A stretch of 64,000 nucleotides of DNA from Cryptomeria japonica (lineage: Eukaryota; Streptophyta; Pinopsida; Cupressales; Cupressaceae), in NCBI RefSeq assembly GCF_030272615.1, contig NC_081406.1:219364997-219428996 (forward strand). Reading direction: 5' to 3'. Below the pieces are notes generated by a model. The model ran no database searches, had not been told where the DNA came from, and saw nothing but the letters and a program-made list of their open reading frames with translations. Position numbers and translations under genes: made by a program. Positions 34,396 through 42,940 of the stretch are shown piece by piece. Positions within the stretch are counted from its first letter, which is position 1. Each line of letters starts with the position of its first letter.

Positions 34396-35768
34396 TCTTT
34401 CACACACACATTTGCTCATATTTTTAAGGTAGTGATTTGCATATGATAGATGTTTGTTTGATAGTGACATGTATGGTCCCAGTAAATATATTAAACACCC
34501 CTAGGCTAAATATGTCAAAAATAGAATGAGTTCAATTTGAAGCCAATGTATTTAAGATATAACATGCAAGGAGAAGCATTAGGGATCCTAGTTACAAGGA
34601 AGAAAATGACAGAAGTTGAAGAAAAGCTTGCTTCTCGCACTGCAATTACAAGCTAAGTAGAAAGTGCCCTTACTCAAAATACTGGACAAATGTGTTTTTA
34701 CAATTCATTCCCTGTATTCCAAATCAAGGGCATCAGTTATGTAACTCTCTATTGTGCAACAGGACGTTAATTGGTCTCCATCCGTGTGGGATATACACGT
34801 AAAAAATGATGTATATGTGGGAATGTTAGTTTCTTATCATGATAAAACACATTTGCATTGATATTTACAATCCCACGTGATGACATTTGCTTCTGTACAA
34901 AATTATTGAAGATCCTGGATTTAATTGAGAATTTTATGTCATTTTTCTAGAAGTAAGATATTCTATCTAATATGAGTCGATTAACCAAAAAACTGAATTC
35001 GTCATTGAAGGTGCACTGTAGTCCCCATTTTAGTTTTCCCTTAATATACACAAGTATCCTTGTTGCATCTTTCTAGCAATCAACACTAGGGAATGTGATG
35101 AATCATGATACCATGCCAATTTCAGAGGTGTCTGGCCCAGTTTTGGGGAGAAATTAAGTAAATGGTTATGGTATTGCCTCGGACTTACCATCATTTTTAT
35201 AACATTGCATTCATTGGTTCTCAATTTTCTTGGCAAATAATTTTTCGGACTTAATGCATATAGTTTTCAATAAGCTGTTCCAAATTTCTTCAACGTGCTA
35301 TGTACATACTTTGACTGATATAGTATGCCATTTTCCTTTTATGGTACCATTTCTAGACATTCCAGTTACATTTTTTTGGCTCTTAAATAAACCTCTCCCT
35401 AATTTTATTGATTCTCTAAATCTTCTTATTGATTCCCAAAGAACCAAAAAATATAATAACTTTCAGAAACCTCATGACTGATGCAGGAGCAGGAGTCCTT
35501 CAAAATCGCTATAAGATAAATGCAGATTGTTGCTTAGGGAAAATGTGAGTTTTTCATTACTATTTCAGAATGTATTAAAGTTTAATTTCATGTCACCCAC
35601 TGATTTTTGCGCATTGTTTATCTGCCTTCTTACAGATTTGTAAAGGCATTGGCACAACGTTTGTTCAATGGAGATGTGACTCAAGCTGCCTTCCGTATCT
35701 TATATGACTTTCGGAAAGGGAAATTCGGTTGGATAGCTCTTGAGAGGCCTCCGTCAAATACCATGTAA
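10837..35768 (+). CDS. DGP3: DAR GTPase 3-like, chloroplast ribosome-assembly GTPase (split gene)
   Basis: The exons encode a circularly permuted YlqF/RbgA-family GTPase, best matched by plant DAR GTPase 3. The family acts in large-subunit ribosome maturation, and the plant type is predicted to be plastid-targeted. The permuted order is visible: G4 NKVD in the exon at 22658, then G1 GYPNVGKSS and G2-region PGVTRE in the exon at 33790, then the G3 region in the exon at 34180. Coding exons are 22085-22222, 22343-22459, 22658-22801, 22972-23058, 33790-33905, 34180-34361, 35487-35544 and 35636-35768, joined in consistent phase. Exons at 10837-10922 and 11819-11886 are likely transit-peptide and linker exons, but the start codon was not found. 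Introns of 10.2 kb (11887-22084) and 10.7 kb (23059-33789) are full of retroelements. Odd points: G3 reads GSPG rather than D-x-P-G, and the best splice at 11819 gives an in-frame TAA. Confidence 0.88.
11819..11886 (+). CDS. DGP3: DGP3 tentative exon with in-frame TAA or alternative acceptor
   Basis: A strong acceptor (GATTTGTTGCAG) and donor (CCCAAG|GTGAGC) bound 68 bp. With the single G carried from 10922, the phases fit exactly into the exon at 22085, giving ...[14 protein letters not shown]. The second codon is then TAA. A weaker AG at 11844-11845, 27 bp further in, would keep the frame and skip the stop, so the exon may really be 11846-11886. Alternatively translation could start at the ATG at 11824, leaving no transit peptide. 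Confidence 0.5.
11887..13280. other. Intron sequence of DGP3
   Basis: Non-coding. Near 12500-12610 a block of about 50 bp (CTAGTACTAGAGCC...CATCTCAGATAAGGAGG) recurs imperfectly two to three times and may be a TE remnant. A 66-codon plus-strand open frame at 12794-12994 has no recognisable features. Confidence 0.5.
14131..14139 (-). promoter_or_regulatory. LTR TATA box
   Basis: TATATAAA on the minus strand lies between U3 and R/U5 of the solo LTR. The same context (TACAAATGAGG..., then TTATATAG on the plus strand, then an AACCCTAATTAGGGTTTG palindrome 50-80 bp further on) occurs in the related LTR at 27291-27299, which supports a conserved LTR promoter. Confidence 0.6.
14840..17892. repeat. 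Array of 18 hairpin palindromes, ~176-bp period
   Basis: A palindrome of about 40 bp, with arms TTTCGCTC(T)-GGACCCTT and AAGGGTCAGGAGCGAAA around TGG, recurs 18 times. Its centres lie near 14861, 15031, 15198, 15375, 15552, 15732, 15942, 16104, 16280, 16457, 16634, 16804, 16978, 17171, 17350, 17525, 17702 and 17864. The mean spacing is about 176 bp. The palindromes are strongly conserved while the intervening DNA is divergent. They make many short open frames on the plus strand (for example 16884-17678), which are artefacts. Confidence 0.92.
18445..22084. other. DGP3 intron remainder, no gene
   Basis: Intron-like sequence containing a Copia LTR scrap (18847-19136, separate entry) and a small inverted repeat TTACCCC...GGGGGTAA at 21542-21570. 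A GTCCAGGCATGGGAATTG stretch after TTATAG at about 18650 looks exon-like, but I cannot connect it in phase. Otherwise I see nothing. Confidence 0.5.
18847..19136 (+). mobile_element. Copia LTR remnant with iMet-type primer binding site
   Basis: A segment of about 277 bp begins TGTAGGGTTT and ends CTAACA at 19123. It is followed directly by TGGTATTAGATCATG, close to the TGGTATCAGAGC primer site complementary to initiator tRNA-Met used by plant Copia elements. The interior includes CTATATATTCCC and TTCATCCTCTC motifs typical of Copia LTRs. No Copia coding region follows, so this is a truncated copy. The left boundary is approximate. Confidence 0.6.
22085..22222 (+). CDS. DGP3: DGP3 exon, N-terminal linker
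   Basis: Acceptor CCGTCAG and donor CAG|GTAGAG bound 46 codons in phase 0 (AGGRVPNLS..., ending [11 protein letters not shown]). It encodes the acidic segment that precedes the WYPGH motif in DAR GTPases. An in-frame TAA just upstream (22070-22072) confirms that coding starts at this acceptor. Confidence 0.85.
22343..22459 (+). CDS. DGP3: DGP3 exon, WYPGH and RDARIP motifs
   Basis: The exon has 39 codons in phase 0, starting [14 protein letters not shown] and ending [13 protein letters not shown] at a GTGAAG donor. The family hallmarks W-Y-P-G-H-(M/I) and V-x-D/E-A/V-R-D-A-R-I-P are clear. This is the start of the permuted G domain. Confidence 0.95.
22658..22801 (+). CDS. DGP3: DGP3 exon, G4 motif NKVD
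   Basis: The exon has 48 codons in phase 0, running from [10 protein letters not shown] to NGQLGM. It contains [10 protein letters not shown], the G4 guanine-specificity motif, placed before G1 as expected for a circularly permuted GTPase. Confidence 0.95.
22972..23058 (+). CDS. DGP3: DGP3 exon, linker to G1
   Basis: The exon has 29 codons in phase 0 ([14 protein letters not shown]...KGLLPRV) with acceptor GTGCAG and donor GTG|GTAGGG. It joins in phase with the exon at 33790 across a 10.7-kb intron. Confidence 0.93.
23059..23989. other. DGP3 intron, 5' part, with G-rich patch
   Basis: Non-coding. 23395-23520 is G-rich (GGGGATGGGGG, GTGGTGGGGGAGCGG). 23640-23730 is rich in GAGAC/GTCTC inverted motifs (GTTACCAAGAGACCCGTCTCC, then GAGACGTCTCTGG). 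A similar G-rich GTCTC/GAGAC patch lies at 33385-33585 at the other end of the intron, perhaps the same small TE family. Confidence 0.45.
24431..26310 (-). pseudogene. Ty3 gag (capsid and zinc finger), broken
   Basis: Fragments in different frames cover a gag polyprotein. 26259-26053 is an N-terminal coiled region. 25509-25012 is the Retrotrans_gag core with [20 protein letters not shown] and FLAKFR. 24954-24700 is an Asn/His-rich linker. 24688-24431 has a zinc-finger-like [15 protein letters not shown] motif of the sort seen in Tat-lineage gags. A polyglutamine run (GTT repeats at 25730-25752) lies upstream of the core. Stop codons between the pieces and a frame change near 24700 show it is non-functional. 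Plus-strand open frames here are shadows. Confidence 0.8.
26360..26495 (-). repeat. PBS region, duplicated
   Basis: The primer binding site, read on the minus strand as TGGTGCTAGAAGGAGGG (26491-26475), sits 4 bp from the LTR end. It matches the complement of plant tRNA-Asn 3' ends except at one position. The same TCAGCCCTCCTTCTAGCACCAAT block plus the first bases of the LTR (TGTTGAC) recur 115 bp to the left (26358-26390), so the PBS/LTR junction is tandemly duplicated. Confidence 0.7.
27291..27299 (-). promoter_or_regulatory. LTR TATA box
   Basis: CTATATAAG on the minus strand, in the same context as the TATA box of the solo LTR (14131-14139). It lies downstream of the U3-borne ORF, so any U3 gene product would need its own promoter or read-through from the 3' LTR copy. 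Confidence 0.55.
27665..30920 (-). pseudogene. Decayed ~1,000-aa protein gene inside the LTR U3
   Basis: A chain of minus-strand open segments reads as one protein with several stops and frameshifts. 30920-30597 starts [13 protein letters not shown]. 30697-30419 contains [15 protein letters not shown]. About 30350-29830 contains [32 protein letters not shown] and [15 protein letters not shown]. Then follow 29795-29187 (Lys-rich basic C-terminal end), 28715-28311 (coiled-coil-like, [19 protein letters not shown]) and 28189-27665. I do not recognise a catalytic domain. It resembles the large hypothetical or putative transposon proteins common in TE-rich plant genomes. It is absent from the related solo LTR, so it was gained by one lineage or lost from the other. 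Confidence 0.6.
31163..31262. repeat. 25-bp palindromic tandem repeat, four copies
   Basis: The unit CCAAGTCATGCGTCATACTT plus GGAAT is repeated four times in perfect register. Each unit has CCAAGT/ACTTGG ends that can pair, so the array can form a row of small hairpins within the U3. Confidence 0.95.
31614..32520. repeat. 84-bp tandem array, ~11 copies, in LTR U3
   Basis: Units begin with CTTGGGCGGAATTTT and contain AGGGATTCATGGATTTTT and TTCATTTTGGCGCCTGACT. Starts fall near 31614, 31698, 31782, 31866, 31950, 32034, 32118, 32203, 32287, 32370 and 32453. Because 84 is divisible by three, several frames stay open over many units on both strands. These frames are not genes. GGCGCC and TTGGGCGGAA echo the palindromic array in the related LTR. 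Confidence 0.93.
33231..33789. other. DGP3 intron, 3' end
   Basis: Non-coding. 33385-33585 carries GTCTC/GAGAC and G-rich motifs (GACGTTTCCCC...GGAAACATCCCC), a possible degraded inverted-repeat element similar to the patch near 23400-23730. A T-rich tract and the acceptor AAAGCAG at 33789 lead into the next exon. Confidence 0.5.
33790..33905 (+). CDS. DGP3: DGP3 exon, G1 P-loop and G2 region
   Basis: The exon runs from [15 protein letters not shown] (G1 P-loop) through [20 protein letters not shown] (G2 threonine in PGVT). Its phase-0 start matches the exon ending at 23058, and it ends at a GTGCGT donor leaving two bases. It is fully intact. Confidence 0.97.
34180..34361 (+). CDS. DGP3: DGP3 exon, altered G3 region
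   Basis: After completing the Lys codon it reads [20 protein letters not shown] and continues to EILKQHPDA. The family's G3 is normally D-x-P-G. Here codon GGT (Gly) stands where Asp (GAT) is expected, a single A-to-G change. The following DDQAAAIKLA-type helix and [13 protein letters not shown] are well conserved. The GT donor at 34362 lies directly against a (CT)n run. Confidence 0.96.
34362..34410. repeat. (CT)n microsatellite at the splice donor
   Basis: A GT followed by (CT)n with short interruptions and a CACACACA tail begins at the first intron base after the exon ending 34361. Length changes here could influence splicing. Confidence 0.9.
35487..35544 (+). CDS. DGP3: DGP3 exon, C-terminal domain
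   Basis: This 58-bp exon ([10 protein letters not shown]...CCLGK) has acceptor GATGCAG and donor AAAT|GTGAGT. It enters after one base and leaves two, matching both neighbours. Confidence 0.93.
35636..35768 (+). CDS. DGP3: DGP3 terminal exon
   Basis: It encodes [19 protein letters not shown], then [20 protein letters not shown], ending SNTM and TAA (35766-35768). The FRKGKxG-x-(I/V)-x-LE-x-P ending is the usual DGP3 C-terminus, so the protein is complete at this end. Confidence 0.96.
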
Positions 35769-37533
35769 AGCCCTAACATAATAGAGGGTTCAATATTTTT
35801 TTGGGCTCCAATGGTTGCAATGGTGTTTGAAAAGTTGATTACATCCACGTTGACGTATAAAGCCCCCTTCTGTGGTTGAGTGAGCATACAAGACCTGAAA
35901 GCTGATGCATCTTGATATTAGCAAAATGCTATACAAGAAGTTTTAGATATATGTGTATGACAATAGAAAAGCTGATATTAGAAGCAAAGCCAACGTGACC
36001 ACATCAATCAACTAAATGTATAAATGTAAAGCTCTGTCACTATGGTCTAGTGTAATGTGCTGCCCTTGCATCTGGCAGTGACACAAGTCCAAAACTTGTC
36101 CGGAATGCCCATTGAATCTTAGTGCCACAAAGTTCACATTTGTAAACCTACCGTATGTTTGAAACTCAAAAAAACTCATCAAGTTAGCAAGAGAGGTAAC
36201 TTCAGATCTTATCAAAAAAATGTATAACATAAATCTTAACAATATTTGCCAATTAGGTTTTTATTTACGGCAAATGCAAAGATTTCCACCATCAGCGTAT
36301 ATATAAATTGAATTTTAATATAAGAGTGGATGAGGGTGCTTCTGCTAAATTTTTATTCGTAATTTTGTTTCTTTTTTTTTAATTTTGGAAATTGGTATAT
36401 AACTGTCAAGGAAAATATTATTACTAGGGTTTTTACAGTAGAAACTCCTTTTCAAAGCTTGAAAAGACATATTACATGTTAATGTGTATTAATGCTGATG
36501 GTTACAATTCGGTGAGCTGACATATTGTATATTAATGTATAAAAATGTTGAGGGCTGAAATTGTGTGAACTAGCATATGTAATTCTAGGCAGGGATATCC
36601 TTACAAATTAAGATCGATCAAAACGTATTATATTTCAAATAGGATTACTGGGGTTTTCTTATGCAGTATTTAAACCAAAATGTTATTATAAAAAGGGCTC
36701 CATTGATCTAGGAGGAAAAACATTCATGTTGAAAAAAAAATGTAGCTGTAAGCATATATGTTTTGGCATTTTCAGAACTACTATCTGTATGATAAGTATA
36801 AAAAATTATTCATTTTTTTTACTAGGTTTTCTGTCTATATATTTATAGTTATGAACAATAATTGAGGTAAAAATGAAGATAACATTATTTTGAGTCTTCT
36901 ATAATGAAAGGTTTCACATACTAAATTGATGTGTGATTTGAATATGATCATTAAATTACCATTAGTTTTAATCCTTTTTGTTTTATAATATTCTCTTTAA
37001 GGATCCAATAGCCACCCATGTTCCAATACTACTCATCCCTTCCACACCCGAACCCCAAAGAACTTTTGCATTATAACCAATACAAAGCTTTACAATATCT
37101 AATAAAAATTGTCATATGATTTAATACATGTTCTCTTGTGGATGTGTTGTTGATCAATAAATGTTATCAAAATACATGCAAGTTCATTTCTAATATCTAA
37201 TATAGGACAAGGTGCCCCAAAATTCTCACTTTTATAATTACATTAAATCTTTTATGTTTACAATAACCACCCACTTGCATAAGGTTCAAAACTCAAAGTA
37301 GTTTATACATATATGTTTTTATGCATCAACTTGATGAGTTTCCAAATACACATTCTCTCATACCTACTTTCACATCTGCATGGGCCCAACTCTATTCTCT
37401 ATAGGTACCTGCACAATAATAAATGATGTAAAGGCCCCCTACTAGACATAAAACAAAATATAATTCATAATTCAATCATCCCATCATAGAAATCATACAT
37501 AAATCGTAACTACAATGTGTAAGTTAGTTGTTT
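35769..37533. other. 3' UTR and intergenic DNA
   Basis: AT-rich, with no convincing exon on either strand. The minus-strand open frames at 35681-35887 and 36012-36242 are shadows or chance. I looked here for 5' exons of the IF-2 gene and saw none. Confidence 0.55.
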
Positions 37534-37538
37534 CATAT

Positions 37539-39198
37539 TGTGTAGGGGAAAAAGCGAGACTAGGTTAACATGCCCTAATCCTACCTTTTGACACACATTA
37601 CGGAATACGAAAGAGCCTAGAGGTATCACACAATTGGCTACTTCTTTTTATGAAAGAGAGAGCCACAGGCTACCTATTAGGATTTCTATTCCTTTGTTGA
37701 AATTGAAAGATAAAATGATGCAAGTTCAAGTCCTAATGCATGTATGAACTAATAACAAGATTGCAGAATTGAGATTAAACAATGAACAGCTGTAAACACA
37801 AGGATGAAATAAGAATACAGATGCGTACCCGAAGTCAAAATCTGAGTGAAAATGTTCGGGACGGGGGCGCGGGTGCCACTGTCCTGATACTATGCCGGAA
37901 ATTGCACCTGAAACTGCTGTCTTGCACTCTGGAAACTGTCGAAAATGTTGTCTGTCAGGAGGACCAGGGCGCCCAGCGCCCCTGTCCTGGTAGGACCAAG
38001 GCGCCCACGCCCCTGTCCAAGTCTTTTGCTCTGCAATTTGGTGTGGAGTGCTGTCTCGACCTGCTTTTCCCGGATCTATAACCTGCGGTGTCGTCCGAGT
38101 CCCAAAACCTGCACTTGTATCTGAAAAAGGGTATGGTGGGTGGCTATATAGGGTTTTGCCTTAGTCAAACCCCCGCTTCGGTGATTTCCACCTCCACGAA
38201 TAGCCAAGTTGTATTGTAAAATGTATTGTGTGTGCAGACCTTGTATGTGTGCAAGATCCTAAAATGCAAGTAAGCAAACTAGAGCAACCTAGAAAGTAAA
38301 CCCTAATTGCTTGTAAATGATAATGTAAATGCTCTAAATCAAGATGCAAAGTGATCTAAAGCATGAATAAATGATATATTGAAGCTTATGCAAAGACATG
38401 AAAACAACATGAAATCATACCCAACCCCCAAGGGAGGGGTACAAGCCAATCTTCAATCGGTAATCTCGTATTGTTCTTCAATGTCTTCCAAGCCCTAAAT
38501 GGATGAATGAAATTGATAAATGCTTGATAGAGGGATGTTGAATGTTGTTGAAGTCTTCAAAGATCTTCTCTTTCGCTGCATATGAGGTTCCTGAAAACCA
38601 AATTCGAATCCTTTCAAATGAAGAAAGAGAGCTCTGATGAATGAAACCCTAGGTCGTAATTTCATCTTTTGGCCGACCTAGAGATTGAATCTCCCACCAA
38701 TTTCTTAGGGTTAAGCTTTATTTTATGATTGGATTGTGCTCCTAAAATTTCGGGAAAAATGTCCGGGACCATGTGCACTCCGAGCGCCACGGTCCTGACA
38801 ACTTTTCACCAAACTTTCAGGGCCATCGGATATGATGATTTTAGAGAGAATCCCGAAGTTATAGGTGATTTCGAGATGTTTTGACCCTCGAAACCAAGCC
38901 CCCAAGTTCAAAATAGGACTTAATTAGGGTTTTTGATTGAATGATGTATTGGAGGAATAAAATGAAAAGGGCACACTTTAACGAAAGGGCCCAACTTTAT
39001 GATGCAGAGGATGATGAAATAGGACCTTAGACCTAATAATAAAATGTAATAGTGCTAAAGGAGAAATGCAATGCAGAGGACGATGAAATAGTGCTAAAGG
39101 AGAAATGCAATGCAAAATGTAAAATGCACCAAGGCGGGTGCTAAACTAGGTGTGAAATTGTACCACCCTAGCAAGTGCGTACAATTTACGATGCTACA
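37539..39198 (-). repeat. 3' LTR of the Tat-type element (1660 bp)
   Basis: Very similar to 48657-50309, with scattered substitutions and a few indels. This copy has an extra duplication of about 50 bp near 39000-39120 (GATGATGAAATAG...GAGAAATGCAATGCA). It contains a GC-rich GGACCAGGGCGCCC repeat (37960-38020) and AGGGTT motifs. Open frames inside (for example 37782-38081) are paralleled in the other LTR and have no recognisable product. Confidence 0.95.
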
Positions 39199-39213
39199 TT
39201 TAGCCCCCACTTT
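39199..39213 (-). other. Polypurine tract
   Basis: On the minus strand AAAGTGGGGGCTAAA directly precedes the 3' LTR. It is a standard plus-strand priming site for a Ty3 element and fixes the element's orientation. Confidence 0.85.
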
Positions 39214-39777
39214 AGCGGTCATATGAGTACTACGTGCATATGCAAGCTAAAGTACAGAAAAGTAAACATCATTTGAAAAAGGATATATCCATAAGTTGTC
39301 GGACGAAGCCCCCAGCGGTATCTGCAGTACATAGTTAGGAACCGCACCCTACAAAACACACGTTAGATCACAAAATCACCTAATGCTTACTAAGGAAAGT
39401 GATGAAATTTGTGAGTAGCTATATGCCCCCCCTGTTTCAACTTGCTTATGAGGGAGGTGAAACAGGGTAGCATGTTTACTTACGACAAATTGTGTAAGAG
39501 TATTGATGAGGGATGTTCACTGAAAAGGCTTCATCAGAGCACTTTTTGGAACATCTCGAAAGTAGGGGAATGAAAATACGATTCCTACGCAACAAACGGT
39601 TCGAAAATCACATCTCCCAAACTCAAGTTATGATGAAATGAGTGATAGAGGAAAATTAGGGTTTTGAAAGTAAAGGTAAGGGAATGAAAGTATATACCTT
39701 GAAAGTGACACTTGCATTTGTCACTTTGTTGATTTTTGAATACTGTTCATTGCAGCGGAGCCCACATAGCCATCATC

Positions 39778-42331
39778 ATGCCTTCACGACGACCGGAGCG
39801 TCCCACGAGGATTGAGATCCTGTGCCAGGCCGTGATCGATGATGAGCAACTGGACGAGGTGAGTTGACTGAATGTTGACTTTTGATTTTCTGCATTTGAC
39901 TTTCTGTGATTGTTTGCGGGCCCTGGAATCTGACCCTGGGTCCCACCCAGGGCGCCATGGTCCCTGTGGGGCGCCATGGTCCCTTCAGGGTGCCATGGTC
40001 CCTGTGGGGCGCCATGGTTCCCTCAGGGTGCCATGGTCCTTGACAGGGCACCATGGTCCCTGACAGGGCGCCATGGTCCCAATCAGGACTTGGCGAGAGA
40101 TGTCAGGGTTAGTATACGATGTTCGACAGTTTGCATGAGTAATTTTGATGATCGAGTACTGATTATAGTTTTGTTTTTGTGTTGCAGGGTCTCCCATACA
40201 TGAGAGAGCATACGGCGGGATAGATTCTTTGCAGTTTGCGAGATCAAATTCCTTGGCTGACTCAGGCAGAGAGAGGCACATTGTCGATCGTGGGTTTATG
40301 GTATGCGATCCTCATGCCAGCCATTCGGTTCCATCCTGCGATGCTGATGGCACTGATGGAGCGATGGGAACCTGACACATGCACATTTCATCTCCCAGTA
40401 GGAGAGCTGACGGTTACACTTGAGGATGTGTACCGCATACTTCGTCTTCCTATCAGAAGAGCTACTGTGACATACGCGACCGATCGATCTGCGGAGGACC
40501 ATCAGAGGGAGTAGGTATATTGCATAGGGAGAGTCATGCCGAGCGAGATGAGAGGTCGCATCATGGTCAGCTGGCTCTTACATCCTATAGGAGAGGTGCC
40601 CCTTGTGAGACGTCTTATGATCGCCATCATAGCACTAGCCGTCTGCCCTAATGGGTGAGGTACGCACATGCATGGGGGTCTCACATGGTGCATCAGAGCT
40701 ATGGAGAGACACAGGAGAGTATATGCTTGGGGTCGGAGTATACTTGCACATCTCTATCACGACCTTGAGGAGTATGTGTTTGGACAGGGTTGCAGCTTGA
40801 TGACATGCACACTTCTGCAGGTGTGGATATTTGAGCACTTCACATGCACCAGGCCTGTCGGCTTTCTGATGAGTACGGCTAGCAAGCGACCTAGGGTGTT
40901 TGCTTATCCACTTACTAGTGAGTGGAGATTTGGAGATCTGCTATATTGGAGAGTGATATTTTATAGATTGAAAGCCGAGGTGACAGTATGAAGACCCTAT
41001 CTGCGGATGCACAGATGGGATGGGATGGAGAGACAGTTAGCATGCTTACAGAGGAACCGCCTACTGTGGGGAGAATATTCACATATCATAGTCCCATTCT
41101 ACTTCGACCGAGTATGGAGGCAGTTTGGGCTAGAGCAATGTGTTCCAGCCGATGTACCCATCTATACTCGACACTCACGAGTCCTTCCCAAACCTAGAGC
41201 AGTAGCGAGACCGACAATAGATGACATCGAAACTACAGATATAGAGGGATCTGATCAGGATGTAGTCACTGATTACTCTACAGAGCTCGGAGCACAGCGC
41301 AGGTATGTCTCATGATTTATGAGATCATACCCAGGGCCTATCTTTCCACCAGATCACCCGACAGGCCATCCAGGCCCATGGAGACATGGAGACCGAGATG
41401 AGGACCAGGGATCCAGGTCGGAGGAGCCAGAGGAGGGAGAGGGTCATGAGGAGGCAGGAGATCCTGATCCACCCATAGGGGATCAGCCTAGTACCGAGGA
41501 GGAGGAAGAGGACACGGATAGAGATGAGGAGAACGAGGATGCAGGTGAGGATGCGGACGAGGACGAGGATGAGGATGAGGATGAGGATAGAGATGAGGAT
41601 GAGGATGAGGATAGAGATGATGAGGAGGGGTCAGATGCATCTCCCCACCATTCAGGAGATGATACCATAGCCCTGGATCCTCCTCTTATTCCCCAAAAGG
41701 GGGAACATGAGGCGATACGGAGACCTATTTCTAGTACAGGCCAGCCTACACCCATCGTGCATAGATTATTTGAGTGAGGGGAGCCTAGTAGTTCCCAGTC
41801 ACAGATACTACCATATCACGATCCCTACTGGTGTGAGGGAGATCCAAGTATAGTAGGTTTATATTGATTGATTAATGTTTTGACGATATAGAATGGTACT
41901 AATACAAAAATCTGTTCTACTGCTACAGCTAATGTGCAGGAGTGGCGTTCCCTAATTCAGCAAGCAGTGACAGACATTTCCACGATGGCACAGATCCCTA
42001 GTTCCTCACAGATTGCTTATAGGCCTCAAGGGAACGCGGGTCAGCATGAGGACTTGTTTTCCCCATTCCGAGTACAGGTAGACATATGGAGGGAGAGAGA
42101 GAGAGAGTCCTATCAGAGGACCTTCAGTGGGCACAGTGAGATCTAGCAGCAGCCCAGGTCGAGGCTACTTCCTATCACATGATCCTTATGGATAGGAATC
42201 GTAGGAGTTCCTCTCGGAGTCACTCACGGTCTATATCGCGCTACACACCTATGGGTCCACCTGCACGGTCGGATCAGGAGGGAGCATCTAGTCGTCACTC
42301 TCCAGCCACCAGCCCTAGGGATAGAAGATGA
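39778..42331 (+). pseudogene. Antisense plant mobile domain (PMD) gene with introns, decayed
   Basis: Three exons are inferred: 39778-39858 (MPSRRPERPTRIEILCQAVI..., donor GAG|GTGAGT), 40188-41856 (acceptor TTGCAG, donor G|GTTTAT) and 41929 to about 42331 (acceptor CTACAG). Phases agree at both junctions. Exon 2 encodes a plant mobile domain: ERWEPDTCTFHLPVGELTVT, then LEDVYRILRLPI, then RVYAWGRSILAHLYHDLEE. A long Asp/Glu tail follows (41500-41640). Exon 3 ends in an Arg/Ser-rich tail. Exon 2 carries six in-frame stops (TAG 40221 and 40512; TGA 40656, 40989, 41313 and 41775) but no frameshift. A frameshift lies in a GA run near 42095 in exon 3. Related PMD proteins (MAIN/MAIL1 in plants) act in the nucleus in silencing and genome stability. 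The role inside a TE is unknown. Confidence 0.85.
39951..40083. repeat. GGCGCCATGGTCCC minisatellite in PMD intron 1
   Basis: Seven units of 19-20 bp (GGGCGCCATGGTCCCTGTG and variants). Each holds a GGCGCC and a CCATGG palindrome. It lies wholly inside PMD intron 1, and related GGACCAGGGCGCCC repeats occur in both LTRs. Confidence 0.93.
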
Positions 42332-42940
42332 TTTTATGATGTAGGATAGATCATATTTTGGATGTATAATGACCTATATTTGTATACGATCCACATATAT
42401 ATATATATACATGCTTCTCTTTGTCTCAAATGTGTTATCTTTAATGCTTAAAACAATGTATATTTTGCTTTGATTAAATCTAATACATTTGGTAGGTGTA
42501 CATGTATATTCAGGATTTAATTTTCATGTGATTGATTTCTCAATGCTCCATGATTAAATTGATACATGTGTGACTTAATTAAAATATTTAATCAAGTACT
42601 ACATTAACGATAGGGAAGAAATATGCATTAAGTCTAAGAATCATATAACTAATGTGATTTAATTTTGAACTTAAACACAACATGATACGATTCTACTTAA
42701 CACATAAAGACATTGTATAATATGCTAGCATAATAGAAATGTAAATCTTTTAAAATTTACATAAATGAATTCAAGACAAACTATAAAGTAAAGAAACACG
42801 CTTGTCGAGAACGAAGCAATATAGATTAAACACCATATCATTTAACTCTATTTTGCTCTAATTAAGATATACTAACATATTACCCAATGTTGAAGAACTG
42901 AAAAGAAGCTTAGATGAAATGAAAGGTAAGGAATGAAAAA
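42332..42940. other. Spacer between PMD and integrase, convergent 3' ends
   Basis: AT-rich, with an (AT)n run at 42395-42409. It is the shared 3' region of the plus-strand PMD gene and the minus-strand pol gene. I see no coding sequence. Confidence 0.6.

Noticed and set aside
37782-38081. LTR ORF of 99 codons, with a shorter relative at 48900-49169
   Set aside because: The repetition is explained by the LTR pair. The frame runs through GC-rich tandem repeats and differs between copies.
41483-41755. Minus-strand poly-Ser ORF
   Set aside because: It is the antisense shadow of the Asp/Glu-rich tail of the PMD gene.
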